Positions 32,225 through 41,397 of a stretch of 64,000 bases of DNA are shown here, piece after piece. Origin of the DNA: DTU098 sp964498525 (GTDB lineage: Bacteria > Bacillota > Desulfotomaculia > Desulfotomaculales > Pelotomaculaceae); contig CAZCGU010000012.1 in assembly GCA_964498525.1 (NCBI GenBank), forward strand, positions 33,005 through 97,004, given 5' to 3'. The number at the start of each line of letters is the position of its first letter. Position 1 is the stretch's first letter. The notes under the pieces were generated by a model. The model worked only from the letters and a program-made list of their open reading frames with translations. It made no database searches and was not told where the DNA came from. The position numbers and the translations under genes are program-made.

Positions 32225-34711
32225 TCAGATATTAGCTCCAGCGATTTTGCTGATTTTATCGATATAAAAATCAGTAAGCGACTCGGCTATTTCCATGGTG
32301 CTGCCCTCGCTGAACACCCGGCAGACCGGCTCGTCCGGGTCGGGAAGAACCAGGGCCCAACCGTCCCGGTGATAGACCTTGACGCCATCCAGCAATTCCA
32401 GACGTCCCGCCGGCGGATCCTGGATCAGGCTTCTGATTACCCTGCCCTTGGACTCCCAGGGCACGGGTATCTCCCTCCTGTCCATAAAGAAGGAGGGGAT
32501 TTCACCCACCAGGGCGGAAAGGGCGGCCCGGTTCCGGGCCATATGGTCAAGGATCCTGACCAGGGCGGAAAGTGCGTCAAAATGCAGGAAAAACCGGGAA
32601 ATACCGTTAACTCCCGCCAAACCCGGCTGATTGTCAGGCTCCATAACTTTCTCCAGAAAATCCTGCAGGGCGGTTTTAGTCCGCACAACCCTGCCCCGAT
32701 AACGCTCGGCCAGCGCCTCAATGGCCCTGGGAGCTGTAACCGGAACAACAACCGTCCCCCCCTGCCCTTTCAGGATAATCAGAGCCAGCAGGGCTGTCAG
32801 CATTTCATCCTGGATAATTTGCCCCCTTTCATCAATCATAATCAGGTGATCGGCGTTGGGGTCAAGCACAGCCCCTGCCGCGGCGCCGCTCTCCATCACT
32901 GCCTGGGCCAGGGACGGCAGCATTTCCTGGTAGGAGCGCCAGTTGCGGTAGCCGGAAGGATCTTCCGGGCCGTTCCCTTCCAGGGCAACCCCCAGTTCCC
33001 GGCAGAGGGAGTTAACGAATTTATCCAGATTCAGCTGGTCGTAGCTCAGCATCAGCTTGAATCTGGCTTCCCTTAACATACCCGGGCTCAAGTCCCCGCA
33101 GATGGCGGAGATATACCTGTCCGCGACTCTGGTTACGTTAACGGGCTTTTTGATCTGCCCGGTTTCAGCCCGCAAAAAATCCTCCCTGGCCAGGGCGTTT
33201 TCTATTTTGCGCTCCTGTCCCCTGGAAATGTTGCCGCCCAGGGCGTTGCTGAAAACCATAACGACCTTGTCCGGAGTCTGGGGCGACACCTTTACATGCA
33301 GCCCCCCCTTGCAGTTCAGAGCCCGCACACCGTAACGGTGCGCCGGTGTAATGCAGGCTCCCAGGTCCAGCACTGCGGCGCCGGAGGACTGCATGCCGCT
33401 GGCCGCCGCTTCTTTAATCATTTGCGATGTGCTGTAGCTGTCGCAGCTGACGGCCAGACGCGTTCCCGGACCGGCCACGGAGGCGAAGGCGGCGCCGGCC
33501 CTGGCGGCAAATTCCGGGGTTATCTCCACGTTAACCAGGCCGGAAATACCTTCAAAGCCAAATATTTTCTTAGGTAAGCAAGTGCCCCAGATGAGGCTCC
33601 GCTGAACAGTGACCCCGGTTTCCACCAGTTTGTTGGGCCATAGCTTAACATCGGGCTTAATGATACAGTTTTCGCGAATGATGGAATCATCCCCCACCAC
33701 GGCCCCCTCGTAAATCCCGGCGCCCCCCTGTACCCGCACCCGGCTGCCCAGGACCGCGCCCCTCAGGGCGGCCCCCGTCCCCACGTAAACATTATCCCAG
33801 AGAACGCTCCTTTTGAGGGAGGCCCTGGCCTGAACCAGACAGCCGCTGCCCAGGACTGTGTAAGGTTCAATCCGGGCCTGCTTGCCTATCCGGCAATTGG
33901 CGCCAATCAGCGCCGGGCCTTTAAGCAAAGCGCCAGGTTCCACAAAGGCGCCGTCCTCCACCCAGACCCCGGGTGAGATCTCTGCCCCCGGGATCTTAAT
34001 CCGGACCTTTCCGGCCAGGGCGGCGTGGTGCGCCTCCAGGTACTGCTGAAGGTTGCCGATATCGCACCAGTAGCCCGGCAGGACCAACCCGAATAAGGGC
34101 TTCTTCTCCCTCAGCAGCAGGGGGAAGAGATCCTTGCTGAAGTCAAACTTTTTGCCCGGCGGAAAGTATTCAAGCACCTCCGGTTCCAGGACATAGATGC
34201 CGGTATTGACCGTATCGCTGAAGACCTCGCCCCAGCCCGGCTTCTCCAGAAACTGGGTGATTCTGCCGTCATCCGCGGTAATTACGACACCGTACTCCAG
34301 GGGACACTCCACCCGGGTTAAAACTAGCGTTGCCAGGGCGCCCTTTGTTTTATGAAACTCAACAGCCCTGGCCAGATCCAGATCAGTCAGGGCGTCCCCG
34401 CTGATCACCAGAAAGGTTTCGTCCAGGAATGCCGCCGCATTTTTAACGCTGCCGGCCGTGCCCAGGGGCGTCTCTTCCACGTAATAACGTAAATTGACTC
34501 CTTGCTCCGCCCCGTTGCCGAAATAGTCCCGGATAGATTCCGGCTGATACTGCAGGGTTGCTCCTATGTCCGTAAAACCATACTGTTTTAATAAATCCAC
34601 AATATGCGTCATAATCGGGCGGTTTAAAACCGGTACCATCGGCTTGGGCCGGCCGCAGGTAAGGGGCCTTAAGCGTGATCCTTCCCCGCCGGCCATGATA
34701 ATTGCCTTCAT
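32225..34711 (-). CDS. Sugar-1-phosphate nucleotidyltransferase fused to phosphohexomutase-like domain
   Basis: The start is ATG 34711, with GGAGG 6 bases upstream. Residues 1-230 are a nucleotidyltransferase: MAGGEGSRLRPLTCGRPKPM, then VISGDALTDLD with the metal Asp. Residues 250-370 hold hexapeptide repeats of a left-handed beta helix (GANCRIGKQARIEPYTVLGS). Residues 380-825 follow the phosphoglucomutase/phosphomannomutase fold. However, the Ser loop TASHNP is replaced by GGLHVKVSPQ and the metal loop DGDxDR reads DPNADH, so mutase activity is doubtful. Such proteins are usually annotated as mannose-1-phosphate guanylyltransferase. In this alpha-glucan cluster it more likely makes an NDP-glucose for the neighbouring GT4 enzyme. 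Confidence 0.88.
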   Translation of the reverse strand: MKAIIMAGGEGSRLRPLTCGRPKPMVPVLNRPIMTHIVDLLKQYGFTDIGATLQYQPESIRDYFGNGAEQGVNLRYYVEETPLGTAGSVKNAAAFLDETFLVISGDALTDLDLARAVEFHKTKGALATLVLTRVECPLEYGVVITADDGRITQFLEKPGWGEVFSDTVNTGIYVLEPEVLEYFPPGKKFDFSKDLFPLLLREKKPLFGLVLPGYWCDIGNLQQYLEAHHAALAGKVRIKIPGAEISPGVWVEDGAFVEPGALLKGPALIGANCRIGKQARIEPYTVLGSGCLVQARASLKRSVLWDNVYVGTGAALRGAVLGSRVRVQGGAGIYEGAVVGDDSIIRENCIIKPDVKLWPNKLVETGVTVQRSLIWGTCLPKKIFGFEGISGLVNVEITPEFAARAGAAFASVAGPGTRLAVSCDSYSTSQMIKEAAASGMQSSGAAVLDLGACITPAHRYGVRALNCKGGLHVKVSPQTPDKVVMVFSNALGGNISRGQERKIENALAREDFLRAETGQIKKPVNVTRVADRYISAICGDLSPGMLREARFKLMLSYDQLNLDKFVNSLCRELGVALEGNGPEDPSGYRNWRSYQEMLPSLAQAVMESGAAAGAVLDPNADHLIMIDERGQIIQDEMLTALLALIILKGQGGTVVVPVTAPRAIEALAERYRGRVVRTKTALQDFLEKVMEPDNQPGLAGVNGISRFFLHFDALSALVRILDHMARNRAALSALVGEIPSFFMDRREIPVPWESKGRVIRSLIQDPPAGRLELLDGVKVYHRDGWALVLPDPDEPVCRVFSEGSTMEIAESLTDFYIDKISKIAGANI

Positions 34712-34774
34712 TCTCATCCTCCGTTTCCAGACCAGATAACATTTTTCCTGTTATGATGGTATGCCCCTTTTACC

Positions 34775-36019
34775 CTAGCTATACCGGGTCAGCAGGCGGT
34801 TAAATCTCCCGAAAATACCGTTTTTGCTTTCCTCGGACCAGGGGGTGCTGCGGTGGGCCTCCCGGACTTCCCGGTAAACAGAAGCTGTCTGCCGGGCAAT
34901 TACTTTCCAATTGAATTCCTGCGTAACCTTCCGGTAAGCCATTTCTCTCAAATAACCGCCCAGTTGGGGCTGTCTGAGGAGAGTCAGGACATTTTGGGCC
35001 AGGGAGTGGCTGTTTCCGGTTTGGGCTTTCAATCCGTCCTCTCCATGTCTTACAATTTCACTGATCCCCCCGCAGTCCGACACAATGACCGGCGTCCTGG
35101 CGGCCATCGCTTCCAGCGCTACAATACCGAAAGGTTCATATAAACTGGGAAAGACCGCTACTTCCGCCCAACTGTAAAGGCTGTTCCGGACTTCGTCGGG
35201 AATATATCCTGTAAAATAGACCCTGTTGGCGATGCCCATAGCCGCAGCCTGCTGTTTTAAAACCTCCAGATACGGGCCTTTACCCGCTATCACAAATTTG
35301 GCCTGAGGGTAATGGGACAGAACCTCAGGGGCGGCGTCCAGAAGCAGCTGGACACCTTTTTCCTGAACCAGCCTTCCCACGTAAAATATTATTTTCTCGT
35401 CCGGGGCTGCATAGTCGCTGCGCCGCGCCTTTTTGCTTCCTGTACTGAAGTTGCCGGCGTCAACACCGTTGGGAATAACGGCGACCTTATCCTGGGGCAA
35501 CTGGAAGACGCGCCGCACCTCGTCCTCCATAAAATGGCTGCAGCAGATCACCCGCCAGGCCTCGTAGGTCAGCCACCATTCAATGTCGCTGATATGCCTC
35601 TGGGTGTCGTTATGCAGGCCGTTATTGCGGCCATATTCCGTGGCATGAATCGTAACCACCAGGGGCAGGCGCCCCGCGTGTTTGATGGCCCTGGCAGCGT
35701 AAGCCACCAGCCAGTCATGGGCATGTAAAACCTGAATATCACTGTTATTGGCCAGGATGGGTATGGCCTTCTCCAGCAGGGCCACATTGAACTGGGCAAC
35801 CCAGGTTACAAAATCCGGCGAGGATACCCGGTAGGGATCCACGCGGTACACCTTGACTCCGTTGACCTGTTCAAAATGGGGCGCCCCCGCCCCCCCCGAG
35901 GTGATCAAGTGGATGTCCACCCCGTTTTCTGCCAGGGCGTTGGTAAGATCGTAAACATGTTGGGCCAGGCCGCCGACACTTTTCGGCGGGTACTCCCAGG
36001 ACAACATCAATATTCTCAC
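34775..36019 (-). CDS. GT4 family glycosyltransferase (glycogen-synthase-like)
   Basis: The 414-residue enzyme begins (GTG at 36019, with GGAAGGAG upstream) RILMLSWEYPPKSVGGLAQH, the N-terminal Gly loop of GT-B fold synthases. HAHDWLVAYAARAIKHAGRL near 98 and VIPNGVDAGNF near 180 follow. The donor-site motif EPFGIVALEAMAARTPVIVS near 293 has the Glu-x7-Glu pair of GT4. It most resembles short archaeal/clostridial glycogen or glucan synthases that use ADP- or UDP-glucose. The next gene on the same strand is the nucleotidyltransferase fusion, 63 bp on, and the starch-binding module gene lies upstream. Confidence 0.88.
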   Translation of the reverse strand: MRILMLSWEYPPKSVGGLAQHVYDLTNALAENGVDIHLITSGGAGAPHFEQVNGVKVYRVDPYRVSSPDFVTWVAQFNVALLEKAIPILANNSDIQVLHAHDWLVAYAARAIKHAGRLPLVVTIHATEYGRNNGLHNDTQRHISDIEWWLTYEAWRVICCSHFMEDEVRRVFQLPQDKVAVIPNGVDAGNFSTGSKKARRSDYAAPDEKIIFYVGRLVQEKGVQLLLDAAPEVLSHYPQAKFVIAGKGPYLEVLKQQAAAMGIANRVYFTGYIPDEVRNSLYSWAEVAVFPSLYEPFGIVALEAMAARTPVIVSDCGGISEIVRHGEDGLKAQTGNSHSLAQNVLTLLRQPQLGGYLREMAYRKVTQEFNWKVIARQTASVYREVREAHRSTPWSEESKNGIFGRFNRLLTRYS

Positions 36020-36160
36020 AGCTAAAAGTCTCCTTCCTGTTCAAACCAAGAATCCGTTTGCAAATCACATTTTTGCGGCAGAATTTTGTCTCTTATCCTA
36101 AAAAGCAATAAAAACGTTACGCGATAGAAAAAGTCGTGTAACGGGATTTTTATTCATTTT

Positions 36161-36191
36161 AAAAAATCCCCACCAGCTGACAGCGGGGATT
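36161..36191 (-). terminator. Intrinsic terminator after the CBM gene
   Basis: On the minus strand AATCCCC and GGGGATT pair around a 13-base loop and are followed by TTTTT. It lies 8 bp past the stop of the starch-binding-module gene and separates it from the GT4 gene. Confidence 0.8.
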
Positions 36192-36198
36192 GACCTGA

Positions 36199-36576
36199 CT
36201 AGCAAAATCGGCTCCCGTTATGAATTTGAAAGCTCCAGTCGACTCTGTTGTTGTTATCCCAGTTACCGGCTTCGTCCCTGAAGCACATATTGAAGCGTCC
36301 TTCGTGCTCCGGCATGACAACGCCGGCTACCCAACCCCAGCCGGTTTTCTCCATGCGCAGCTCTGATAAGTTCCGCCAATTGTCATGCCTGCCAAAACCA
36401 TAATGCAGGTATACCTGCTCCCTGCCCCCTTGTCCCAGCGCCCCCTGGTAGAGCACGGTAACTTCCTCGCCGGCAGTAATGGGGACGGGATCCACCACAA
36501 CACCATCGGGGCGTTCGGCCCTGGACATGGCTTTAAGCCGGGCCTCATTATCCCCGAACCTGCTCCGGTTTGCCAA
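36199..36576 (-). CDS. Stand-alone starch-binding module (CBM25/CBM53-like)
   Basis: The start is TTG 36576, with GGGAGG 8 bases upstream; the GTG at 36585 overlaps the site. The 125-residue protein has no signal peptide. Residues 30-120 form one carbohydrate-binding module: VTVLYQGALG, VYLHYGFGRHDNWRN, TGWGWVAGVVMPEH and CFRDEAGNWDNNNRVDWSF. The Trp residues and the NWDNN motif are those of CBM25/53 starch-binding domains. It is intracellular and single-domain, so it may tether enzymes to stored glucan or regulate access to it. It has its own terminator and is transcribed apart from the GT4 gene. Confidence 0.85.
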   Translation of the reverse strand: MANRSRFGDNEARLKAMSRAERPDGVVVDPVPITAGEEVTVLYQGALGQGGREQVYLHYGFGRHDNWRNLSELRMEKTGWGWVAGVVMPEHEGRFNMCFRDEAGNWDNNNRVDWSFQIHNGSRFC

Positions 36577-36792
36577 AATATTCACCTCCCGGGTAAAATA
36601 CTAGAAACTAGCGCCTTACCTAGTATGGTTGGAGGGGAATCGTTTTATGCACTTTCTCCAGGAATATTGCTTCTTTATCGACTCACCGGGGGAATTACCG
36701 CAGCTGCTTTTATTTTAACCGCGGCGCTTACAGGTATTATTGCCTTGTTGTCGAAATATTCAGCTGCCGGATTAAAGGAAGGGGGTGAAACC

Positions 36793-37044
36793 TTGGGGGA
36801 ATTCGGATTATCGGCTCCGGAACTATTTGAGTTGGGTTATCAGGAATACATGAATACCAGTAACGATTTCATATGTAAAATATTTGCCAGCAGTGAACTG
36901 TTTAAAAACGCGGCAGTCTTAAAAAGCTCCCTGGAGAGCGCCGCCAATGAGGCGCTTTTGAGGGCCATTTCCGAAATGATTGCTAAGAATAATGTATCAT
37001 TGAGGGATGCGCTGGCCGGGGCCGGCCTTCTTCCCGGAGATTAG
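36793..37044 (+). CDS. Hypothetical helical protein, start uncertain
   Basis: The TTG at 36793 has AAGGGGGTGAAACC upstream and gives an 83-residue soluble protein, beginning GEFGLSAPELFELGYQEYMN and continuing KIFASSELFKNAAVLKSSLE. The same frame is open further upstream and would add a hydrophobic segment (GGITAAAFILTAALTGIIAL) if begun at the ATG at 36625, which lacks a ribosome site. An overlapping 23-codon frame from the ATG at 36646 does have GGAGGGG upstream. No family is recognised. It is followed 26 bp later by a strong terminator, consistent with a real gene. Confidence 0.55.
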   Translation: MGEFGLSAPELFELGYQEYMNTSNDFICKIFASSELFKNAAVLKSSLESAANEALLRAISEMIAKNNVSLRDALAGAGLLPGD

Positions 37045-37070
37045 GCCGGATTTTAGCCCGGGTCATAGAA

Positions 37071-37106
37071 AACACGGCCGGTCTTAAAAAGTCCGGCCGT
37101 GTTTTT
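37071..37106 (+). terminator. Intrinsic terminator
   Basis: AACACGGCCGG (37071-37081) pairs with CCGGCCGTGTT (37093-37103) over an 11-base loop, followed by a T-run to 37106. It closes the small plus-strand gene and may also stop the convergent dehydrogenase transcript. Confidence 0.9.
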
Positions 37107-37186
37107 ATTTAATGATGTCCGTATAATGGCGCTTCCCGGGGTCATTGTTTTCTTTCCGGGGCGTTTTTACATTACCCTCTAACCTT

Positions 37187-38194
37187 TTACCCTGTTTCCA
37201 TGGCCCCGATGATGGCGTCGGCCATGCCACTGGTTCCGGCGCTGCCTCCGAGGTCGTAAGTGAGGCTTTCCTTTTCTTCCAGCACCCGGATTACCGCGTC
37301 CATAATCCGTCCGGCGGCATCCGTCTCGCCCAGGTGCTTCAGCATCAGCACGCCGGAAAGCAGGGTTGCCAGGGGATTGACCCTGTTCTTGCCGGCATGG
37401 CGGGGGGCGCTGCCGTGAACCGGCTCGAAAACCGCCGCATCGTCGCCAAAGTTGGCGCCCGGGGCCACACCCAGACCGCCCACCAGACCGGCGCAAAGAT
37501 CGGAAACTATGTCTCCGTAAAGGTTGGGCAAAAGCAATACATCGTAAAGTTCGGGCGTCTGGACCAGCTTCATGCACATAGCGTCAACAATCATGTCGTC
37601 AAAGGCGATGTCCCGGTACCCTTCAGCAACCTCCCGGGCGCATTCCAGGAAGAGCCCGTCGGATAACTTCATAATGTTGGCCTTATGGACGGCGGTAACT
37701 CTTTTGCGGCCCTGGCGCCTGGCCAGCTCAAAGGCAAAGCGGGCGATCCGGGTAGACGCCTCCCGGGTGATAATCTTGATGCTTTCCGCCGCGTTTTTGC
37801 CGACCCGGTGCTCGATACCGGCGTAAAGGTCCTCGGTGTTTTCCCGCACTATGATCAGATCCACCCCGCTGTAGCGGGTTGCGACCCCCGGCAGGTTCCG
37901 GGCCGGGCGGACATTGGCGTACAGGTCCAACTCCTGGCGCAGGGTCACGTTGACACTGCGAAATCCCTTTCCCACCGGGGTGGTGAGTGGACCCTTCAGG
38001 GCCACCTTGTTTTTTCTAATGGAATCCAGGACGTACTGGGGCAGGGGGGTACCGTATTGGGGGATCATGGCCTCCCCGGCCTCAACAACTTCCCAGTGAA
38101 TGGTAACCCCGGAGGCGTCGATGACCCTGCGGGAAGCTTCCACAATCTGAGGCCCGACCCCGTCCCCGGGGATCAAGGTAACGTTATAAGACAT
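37187..38194 (-). CDS. Isocitrate/homoisocitrate dehydrogenase (NAD-type beta-decarboxylating)
   Basis: The start is ATG 38194, with GGAGG 6 bases upstream; a longer frame only adds non-homologous sequence. The 335-residue enzyme opens MSYNVTLIPGDGVGPQIVEA. It has the substrate Arg cluster in NVTLRQELDLYANVRPARN, the RENTEDLYAGIEHRVG loop, the catalytic Lys in TAVHKANIMKLSDGLF and the metal Asp in MIVDAMCMKLVQ. YAGIEH points to isocitrate or homoisocitrate as substrate rather than isopropylmalate. It ends a four-gene run with (homo)citrate synthase and both aconitase-family subunits. The product is 2-oxoglutarate or 2-oxoadipate; sequence alone does not settle which. Confidence 0.87.
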   Translation of the reverse strand: MSYNVTLIPGDGVGPQIVEASRRVIDASGVTIHWEVVEAGEAMIPQYGTPLPQYVLDSIRKNKVALKGPLTTPVGKGFRSVNVTLRQELDLYANVRPARNLPGVATRYSGVDLIIVRENTEDLYAGIEHRVGKNAAESIKIITREASTRIARFAFELARRQGRKRVTAVHKANIMKLSDGLFLECAREVAEGYRDIAFDDMIVDAMCMKLVQTPELYDVLLLPNLYGDIVSDLCAGLVGGLGVAPGANFGDDAAVFEPVHGSAPRHAGKNRVNPLATLLSGVLMLKHLGETDAAGRIMDAVIRVLEEKESLTYDLGGSAGTSGMADAIIGAMETG

Positions 38195-38371
38195 GAAGTA
38201 CCTCCAGAATTTATAGTAGGGAGTAATTTTAGCAACCGCAACGTAAATTGCGGGCTGTTTCAGGTCCGGGAAATCAAACCGGCCCCAATAACCGCCGGGT
38301 GCGCATGGCCCGGGGTTTATTGGTCCGGCAAAGCCGGCCCGGGCAAGGAAGGCCAAAGGGCTGAGGGCTTC

Positions 38372-38875
38372 TTACTCCGTGAGGTTAAAACCGCCGTGTT
38401 TTCTGAAATGCGGTGCCAGGCCGCCGTCCTTGAGGATTCTAATCATAACCTCCGGCAAGGGCTTGACCGGAATAACTGTGCCCTTGGACCTGTTGTTGAT
38501 AACACCCGCCTCCAGGTCAATGGACAGCTCGTCCCCCGGATCGATCCCGCCGGTATCGCATTCCACCACGGGAAGGCCGGTATTAATGGCGTTGCGGAAA
38601 AAAATCCGGGCAAAGGACCTGGCCAGGACTGCCCCGACACCGGCGTACTTGATGGCCAGGGGCGCCTGTTCCCTGGAGGAGCCGCAGCCAAAATTGCTGC
38701 CGGCCACAATGAAGTCACCGGGGGCAACCTTTTCGTAAAAATCAGGCACTAAATCTTCCATAACATATTTGGCCAGTTCTTTCATGTCCAGGGTTTTAAA
38801 CTTGTATTTACCCGAAATAATATAATCGGTATTGACGTCGTCACCGAATTTGTGGGCTTTACCGTTAAAATGCAT
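38372..38875 (-). CDS. Aconitase/homoaconitase-family hydratase, small subunit
   Basis: The 167-residue swivel-domain subunit begins MHFNGKAHKFGDDVNTDYII, with the DDVNTD motif. GSNFGCGSSREQAPLAIKYA and FFRNAINTGLPVVE follow, both standard for LeuD/AksE proteins. The specificity loop after the first motif reads SGKYKFKT. Isopropylmalate enzymes carry uncharged residues there and homoaconitases an Arg, so Lys here points to a tricarboxylic substrate (citrate or homocitrate). ATG 38875 follows AAGAAGGTG. The large-subunit gene is 129 bp upstream and the dehydrogenase gene 177 bp downstream. Confidence 0.87.
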   Translation of the reverse strand: MHFNGKAHKFGDDVNTDYIISGKYKFKTLDMKELAKYVMEDLVPDFYEKVAPGDFIVAGSNFGCGSSREQAPLAIKYAGVGAVLARSFARIFFRNAINTGLPVVECDTGGIDPGDELSIDLEAGVINNRSKGTVIPVKPLPEVMIRILKDGGLAPHFRKHGGFNLTE

Positions 38876-39004
38876 CTAAACACCTTCTTCTTACCGGTTG
38901 TTGTTAAAAAATCCCGCTTAAAGTAAACCGGCTGCCGGCCGGGAATTGCTTTTTCAACCCATGTGAGCCGCAAGGGATGCCTTTATAAGACTATCTAAGA
39001 ATAA

Positions 39005-40258
39005 CTAGAGAAATTCCCGGGGGTCGGTGATTCTGCCGGTCACGGCGCTGGCGGCTACGGTTGCGGGCGAGGCCAGGTAAATCTCGGCGTTGGAGTTGCC
39101 CATTCGCCCCTTAAAATTACGGTTGGCAGTGGAAATAACAGTTTCCCCGTCCGACGGCACGCCGTTGTGGGTCCCCACGCAGGGTCCGCAGCCCGGTGTC
39201 ACCAGCGCCGCCCCGGCTTCCACCAGGGTCTGGATTATGCCCTCCGCCATGGCGTCAAGAAACACCCTGCGGGAGGCAGGGGCCACAATAAGGCGCACAT
39301 CCCGGTGGATTTGGCGTCCGCCCAGAATCCCGGCGGCAATACGCAGATCCTCCAGACGCCCGTTGGTGCAGGTGCCCAGCACCGCCTGCTGGACAGGCTT
39401 TCCCGCCGCCTCGCCCACCGGAACAACGTTGTCCACCCGGTGCGGCCTGGCCACCTGGGGCTCCAGCGCCGCGGCGTCGTGTTCCAAAACCCGGGTGTAA
39501 ACGGCGTCCGGATCGGCGGTTACCGGTGTAAATTCCCGGCTGGTATAGCGCCGCAGCCAGGCGAAGGTTTTATCATCCGCCTCCATTAAGCCGGCTTTGG
39601 CCCCCATCTCGATAGCCATGTTGGAAATGGTAAAACGGGCCTCCTGGGACAGGGCGCCGATGGCTTCACCTGTGAATTCGGCAGCCAGGTAGGTGGCCCC
39701 GTCGGCGGTAACCCGGCCAATCAGGTAAAGGATCAGATCCTTGGAATAAACGCCGGGGGGCAGGACACCATTACTAACAAATTTTATAGTCTCTGGCACT
39801 TTGAACCACATTTTACCGGCAATCAGGCCGCCGGCCAGGTCCGTGGAACCCACCCCGGTGGAGAAGGCATTCAACGCCCCGTAAGTGCAGGTATGGGAGT
39901 CGGCCCCAATAACCAGGCTGCCCGGCCCTACCCGGCCGCTTTCGGGGAGCAGCTGGTGGCAAACGCCTTCACCTATGTCGTAGAGCTTAAAGCCCTTTTC
40001 CCTGGTAAATTCCCTCATCAGCTTGTGCAGCGCGGAAACACCTTCGTTGGGGCTGGGGGCGCTGTGATCGATGACAAAGGCCACGCGGTCCCGGTCAAAG
40101 ACATCCCGGCCGCCAAGATCATGAAAGGCCCGGATCGCCAGGGGGGCAGTTCCATCCTGACCCATGACATAATCGACTTCCGCCACCACAATATCCCCTG
40201 CCCGGACTTCCCGGCCGCTGTGGCTGGACAGGATTTTTTCAATGATGGTTTGCCCCAA
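39005..40258 (-). CDS. Aconitase/homoaconitase-family hydratase, large subunit
   Basis: The 417-residue subunit holds the [4Fe-4S] cluster. Its three Cys ligands lie in VIGADSHTCTYGALNAFSTG/LGTCTNGRLEDLRIA and VTPGCGPCVGTHNG. The TTG at 40258 is the start, with AGAGGGA upstream inside the end of the preceding gene. The length and the GMGSTD-like motif GVGSTDLAGG fit the LeuC/AksD branch (about 420 residues) rather than monomeric aconitase. With the small subunit it isomerises the citrate-type product of the upstream synthase through a cis-unsaturated intermediate. The gene starts 2 bp after the synthase stop. Confidence 0.88.
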   Translation of the reverse strand: MGQTIIEKILSSHSGREVRAGDIVVAEVDYVMGQDGTAPLAIRAFHDLGGRDVFDRDRVAFVIDHSAPSPNEGVSALHKLMREFTREKGFKLYDIGEGVCHQLLPESGRVGPGSLVIGADSHTCTYGALNAFSTGVGSTDLAGGLIAGKMWFKVPETIKFVSNGVLPPGVYSKDLILYLIGRVTADGATYLAAEFTGEAIGALSQEARFTISNMAIEMGAKAGLMEADDKTFAWLRRYTSREFTPVTADPDAVYTRVLEHDAAALEPQVARPHRVDNVVPVGEAAGKPVQQAVLGTCTNGRLEDLRIAAGILGGRQIHRDVRLIVAPASRRVFLDAMAEGIIQTLVEAGAALVTPGCGPCVGTHNGVPSDGETVISTANRNFKGRMGNSNAEIYLASPATVAASAVTGRITDPREFL

Positions 40259-40260
40259 TT

Positions 40261-41397
40261 TTAATCCCTCTTTCCAAAGTAATCTTCGTAGATATAAACA
40301 ATTTCCTTGTCAAACAGCGGGCGTTTGAGTGAAATAGTAATGGAGCGGATTTTGGGCAGCAACTCCTGGGCCTGATGATCGGTCAGGGTTTTACCGAATT
40401 CGGCAAATTTGGCCTTCAGGGAAGCTGTTCCGGAGTGTTTGCCGATCACTATCTGGCGCATCAGACCCACCTCTTCGGGCTGGAACGCCTCGTAAGTCGT
40501 GGGATCCTTGACGACCCCGTCGGCGTGAATCCCGGCCTCGTGGGAAAACATGTTGGAACCCACAATGGCTTTCCAGGCCGGAAGTTCCCGGCCGGAAGCC
40601 CGGGAAACATACTCCGCCACTTCCACAAACATTTCCGTCTTGAAATTAAGGTCGATATTATAGAGGTGCTTCAGGGCCATTACAACTTCCTCCAAAGCAG
40701 CGTTGCCGGCCCGCTCACCCAGGCCCATGACCGTAACCCCCACGTGGCTGGCGCCCGCCCGGATCCCCGCCAGGGCGTTGGCTGTGGCCATGCCAAAGTC
40801 GTTGTGGGTGTGCATTTCAATATCGATATCAACCGCTTCTTTAATCTTTTTAATGATCTCGTAAATGGCAAAGGGCTCCATAATCCCCACGGTGTCACAG
40901 TAGCGCAGGCGGTCCGCGCCCGCCTCTTTGGCGGCTCTGGCAAATTTAATTAAAAAATCGAGATCGCTGCGGGAGGCGTCTTCCGCGTTCACTGAAATCT
41001 TCATGCCCTCCCTTTTAGCAAATTCGGTGGCCTTGACCATTTGTTCCAGGACCCATTCCCGGGTTGATTTTAATTTATGCTTGATATGGATGTCCGAAGT
41101 GGAAATGGAAATGGCTACCGCATCCACTCCGCAATCGAGAGACGCCTCGATATCCTTAATTACAGGCCGGTTCCAGCCCATGATGCTGGAACTGAGCCCG
41201 GCCCTGCAGATGGCCCGGATGGCTTTTTTTTCATCCCCGCCCATGACCGGTATGCCGGCCTCAATTTGGTGCACGCCGAGCTCATTCAAAAATTTTGCTA
41301 TCCTGACTTTTTCCCGGTTGGCAAAGACAACCCCCGCCGTCTGTTCCCCATCCCTTAAAGTCGTGTCTACGATAACAATTTTATTTTGATCTTTCAT
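40261..41397 (-). CDS. Homocitrate synthase-like enzyme (NifV/AksA or Re-citrate synthase type)
   Basis: The 378-residue TIM-barrel enzyme starts MKDQNKIVIVDTTLRDGEQT, the universal HCS/IPMS motif with the metal Asp. IEMHTHNDFGMATANALAGI near 200 supplies the two metal His. Its length is that of NifV, without the C-terminal leucine-feedback domain of LeuA. It joins acetyl-CoA to a 2-oxoacid: 2-oxoglutarate if homocitrate synthase, oxaloacetate if it acts as Re-citrate synthase, a reaction known from relatives in Clostridium kluyveri and suspected in Peptococcaceae. It is first in the operon, behind AAGGGGTG. No nif structural genes are in the window. Confidence 0.87.
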   Translation of the reverse strand: MKDQNKIVIVDTTLRDGEQTAGVVFANREKVRIAKFLNELGVHQIEAGIPVMGGDEKKAIRAICRAGLSSSIMGWNRPVIKDIEASLDCGVDAVAISISTSDIHIKHKLKSTREWVLEQMVKATEFAKREGMKISVNAEDASRSDLDFLIKFARAAKEAGADRLRYCDTVGIMEPFAIYEIIKKIKEAVDIDIEMHTHNDFGMATANALAGIRAGASHVGVTVMGLGERAGNAALEEVVMALKHLYNIDLNFKTEMFVEVAEYVSRASGRELPAWKAIVGSNMFSHEAGIHADGVVKDPTTYEAFQPEEVGLMRQIVIGKHSGTASLKAKFAEFGKTLTDHQAQELLPKIRSITISLKRPLFDKEIVYIYEDYFGKRD

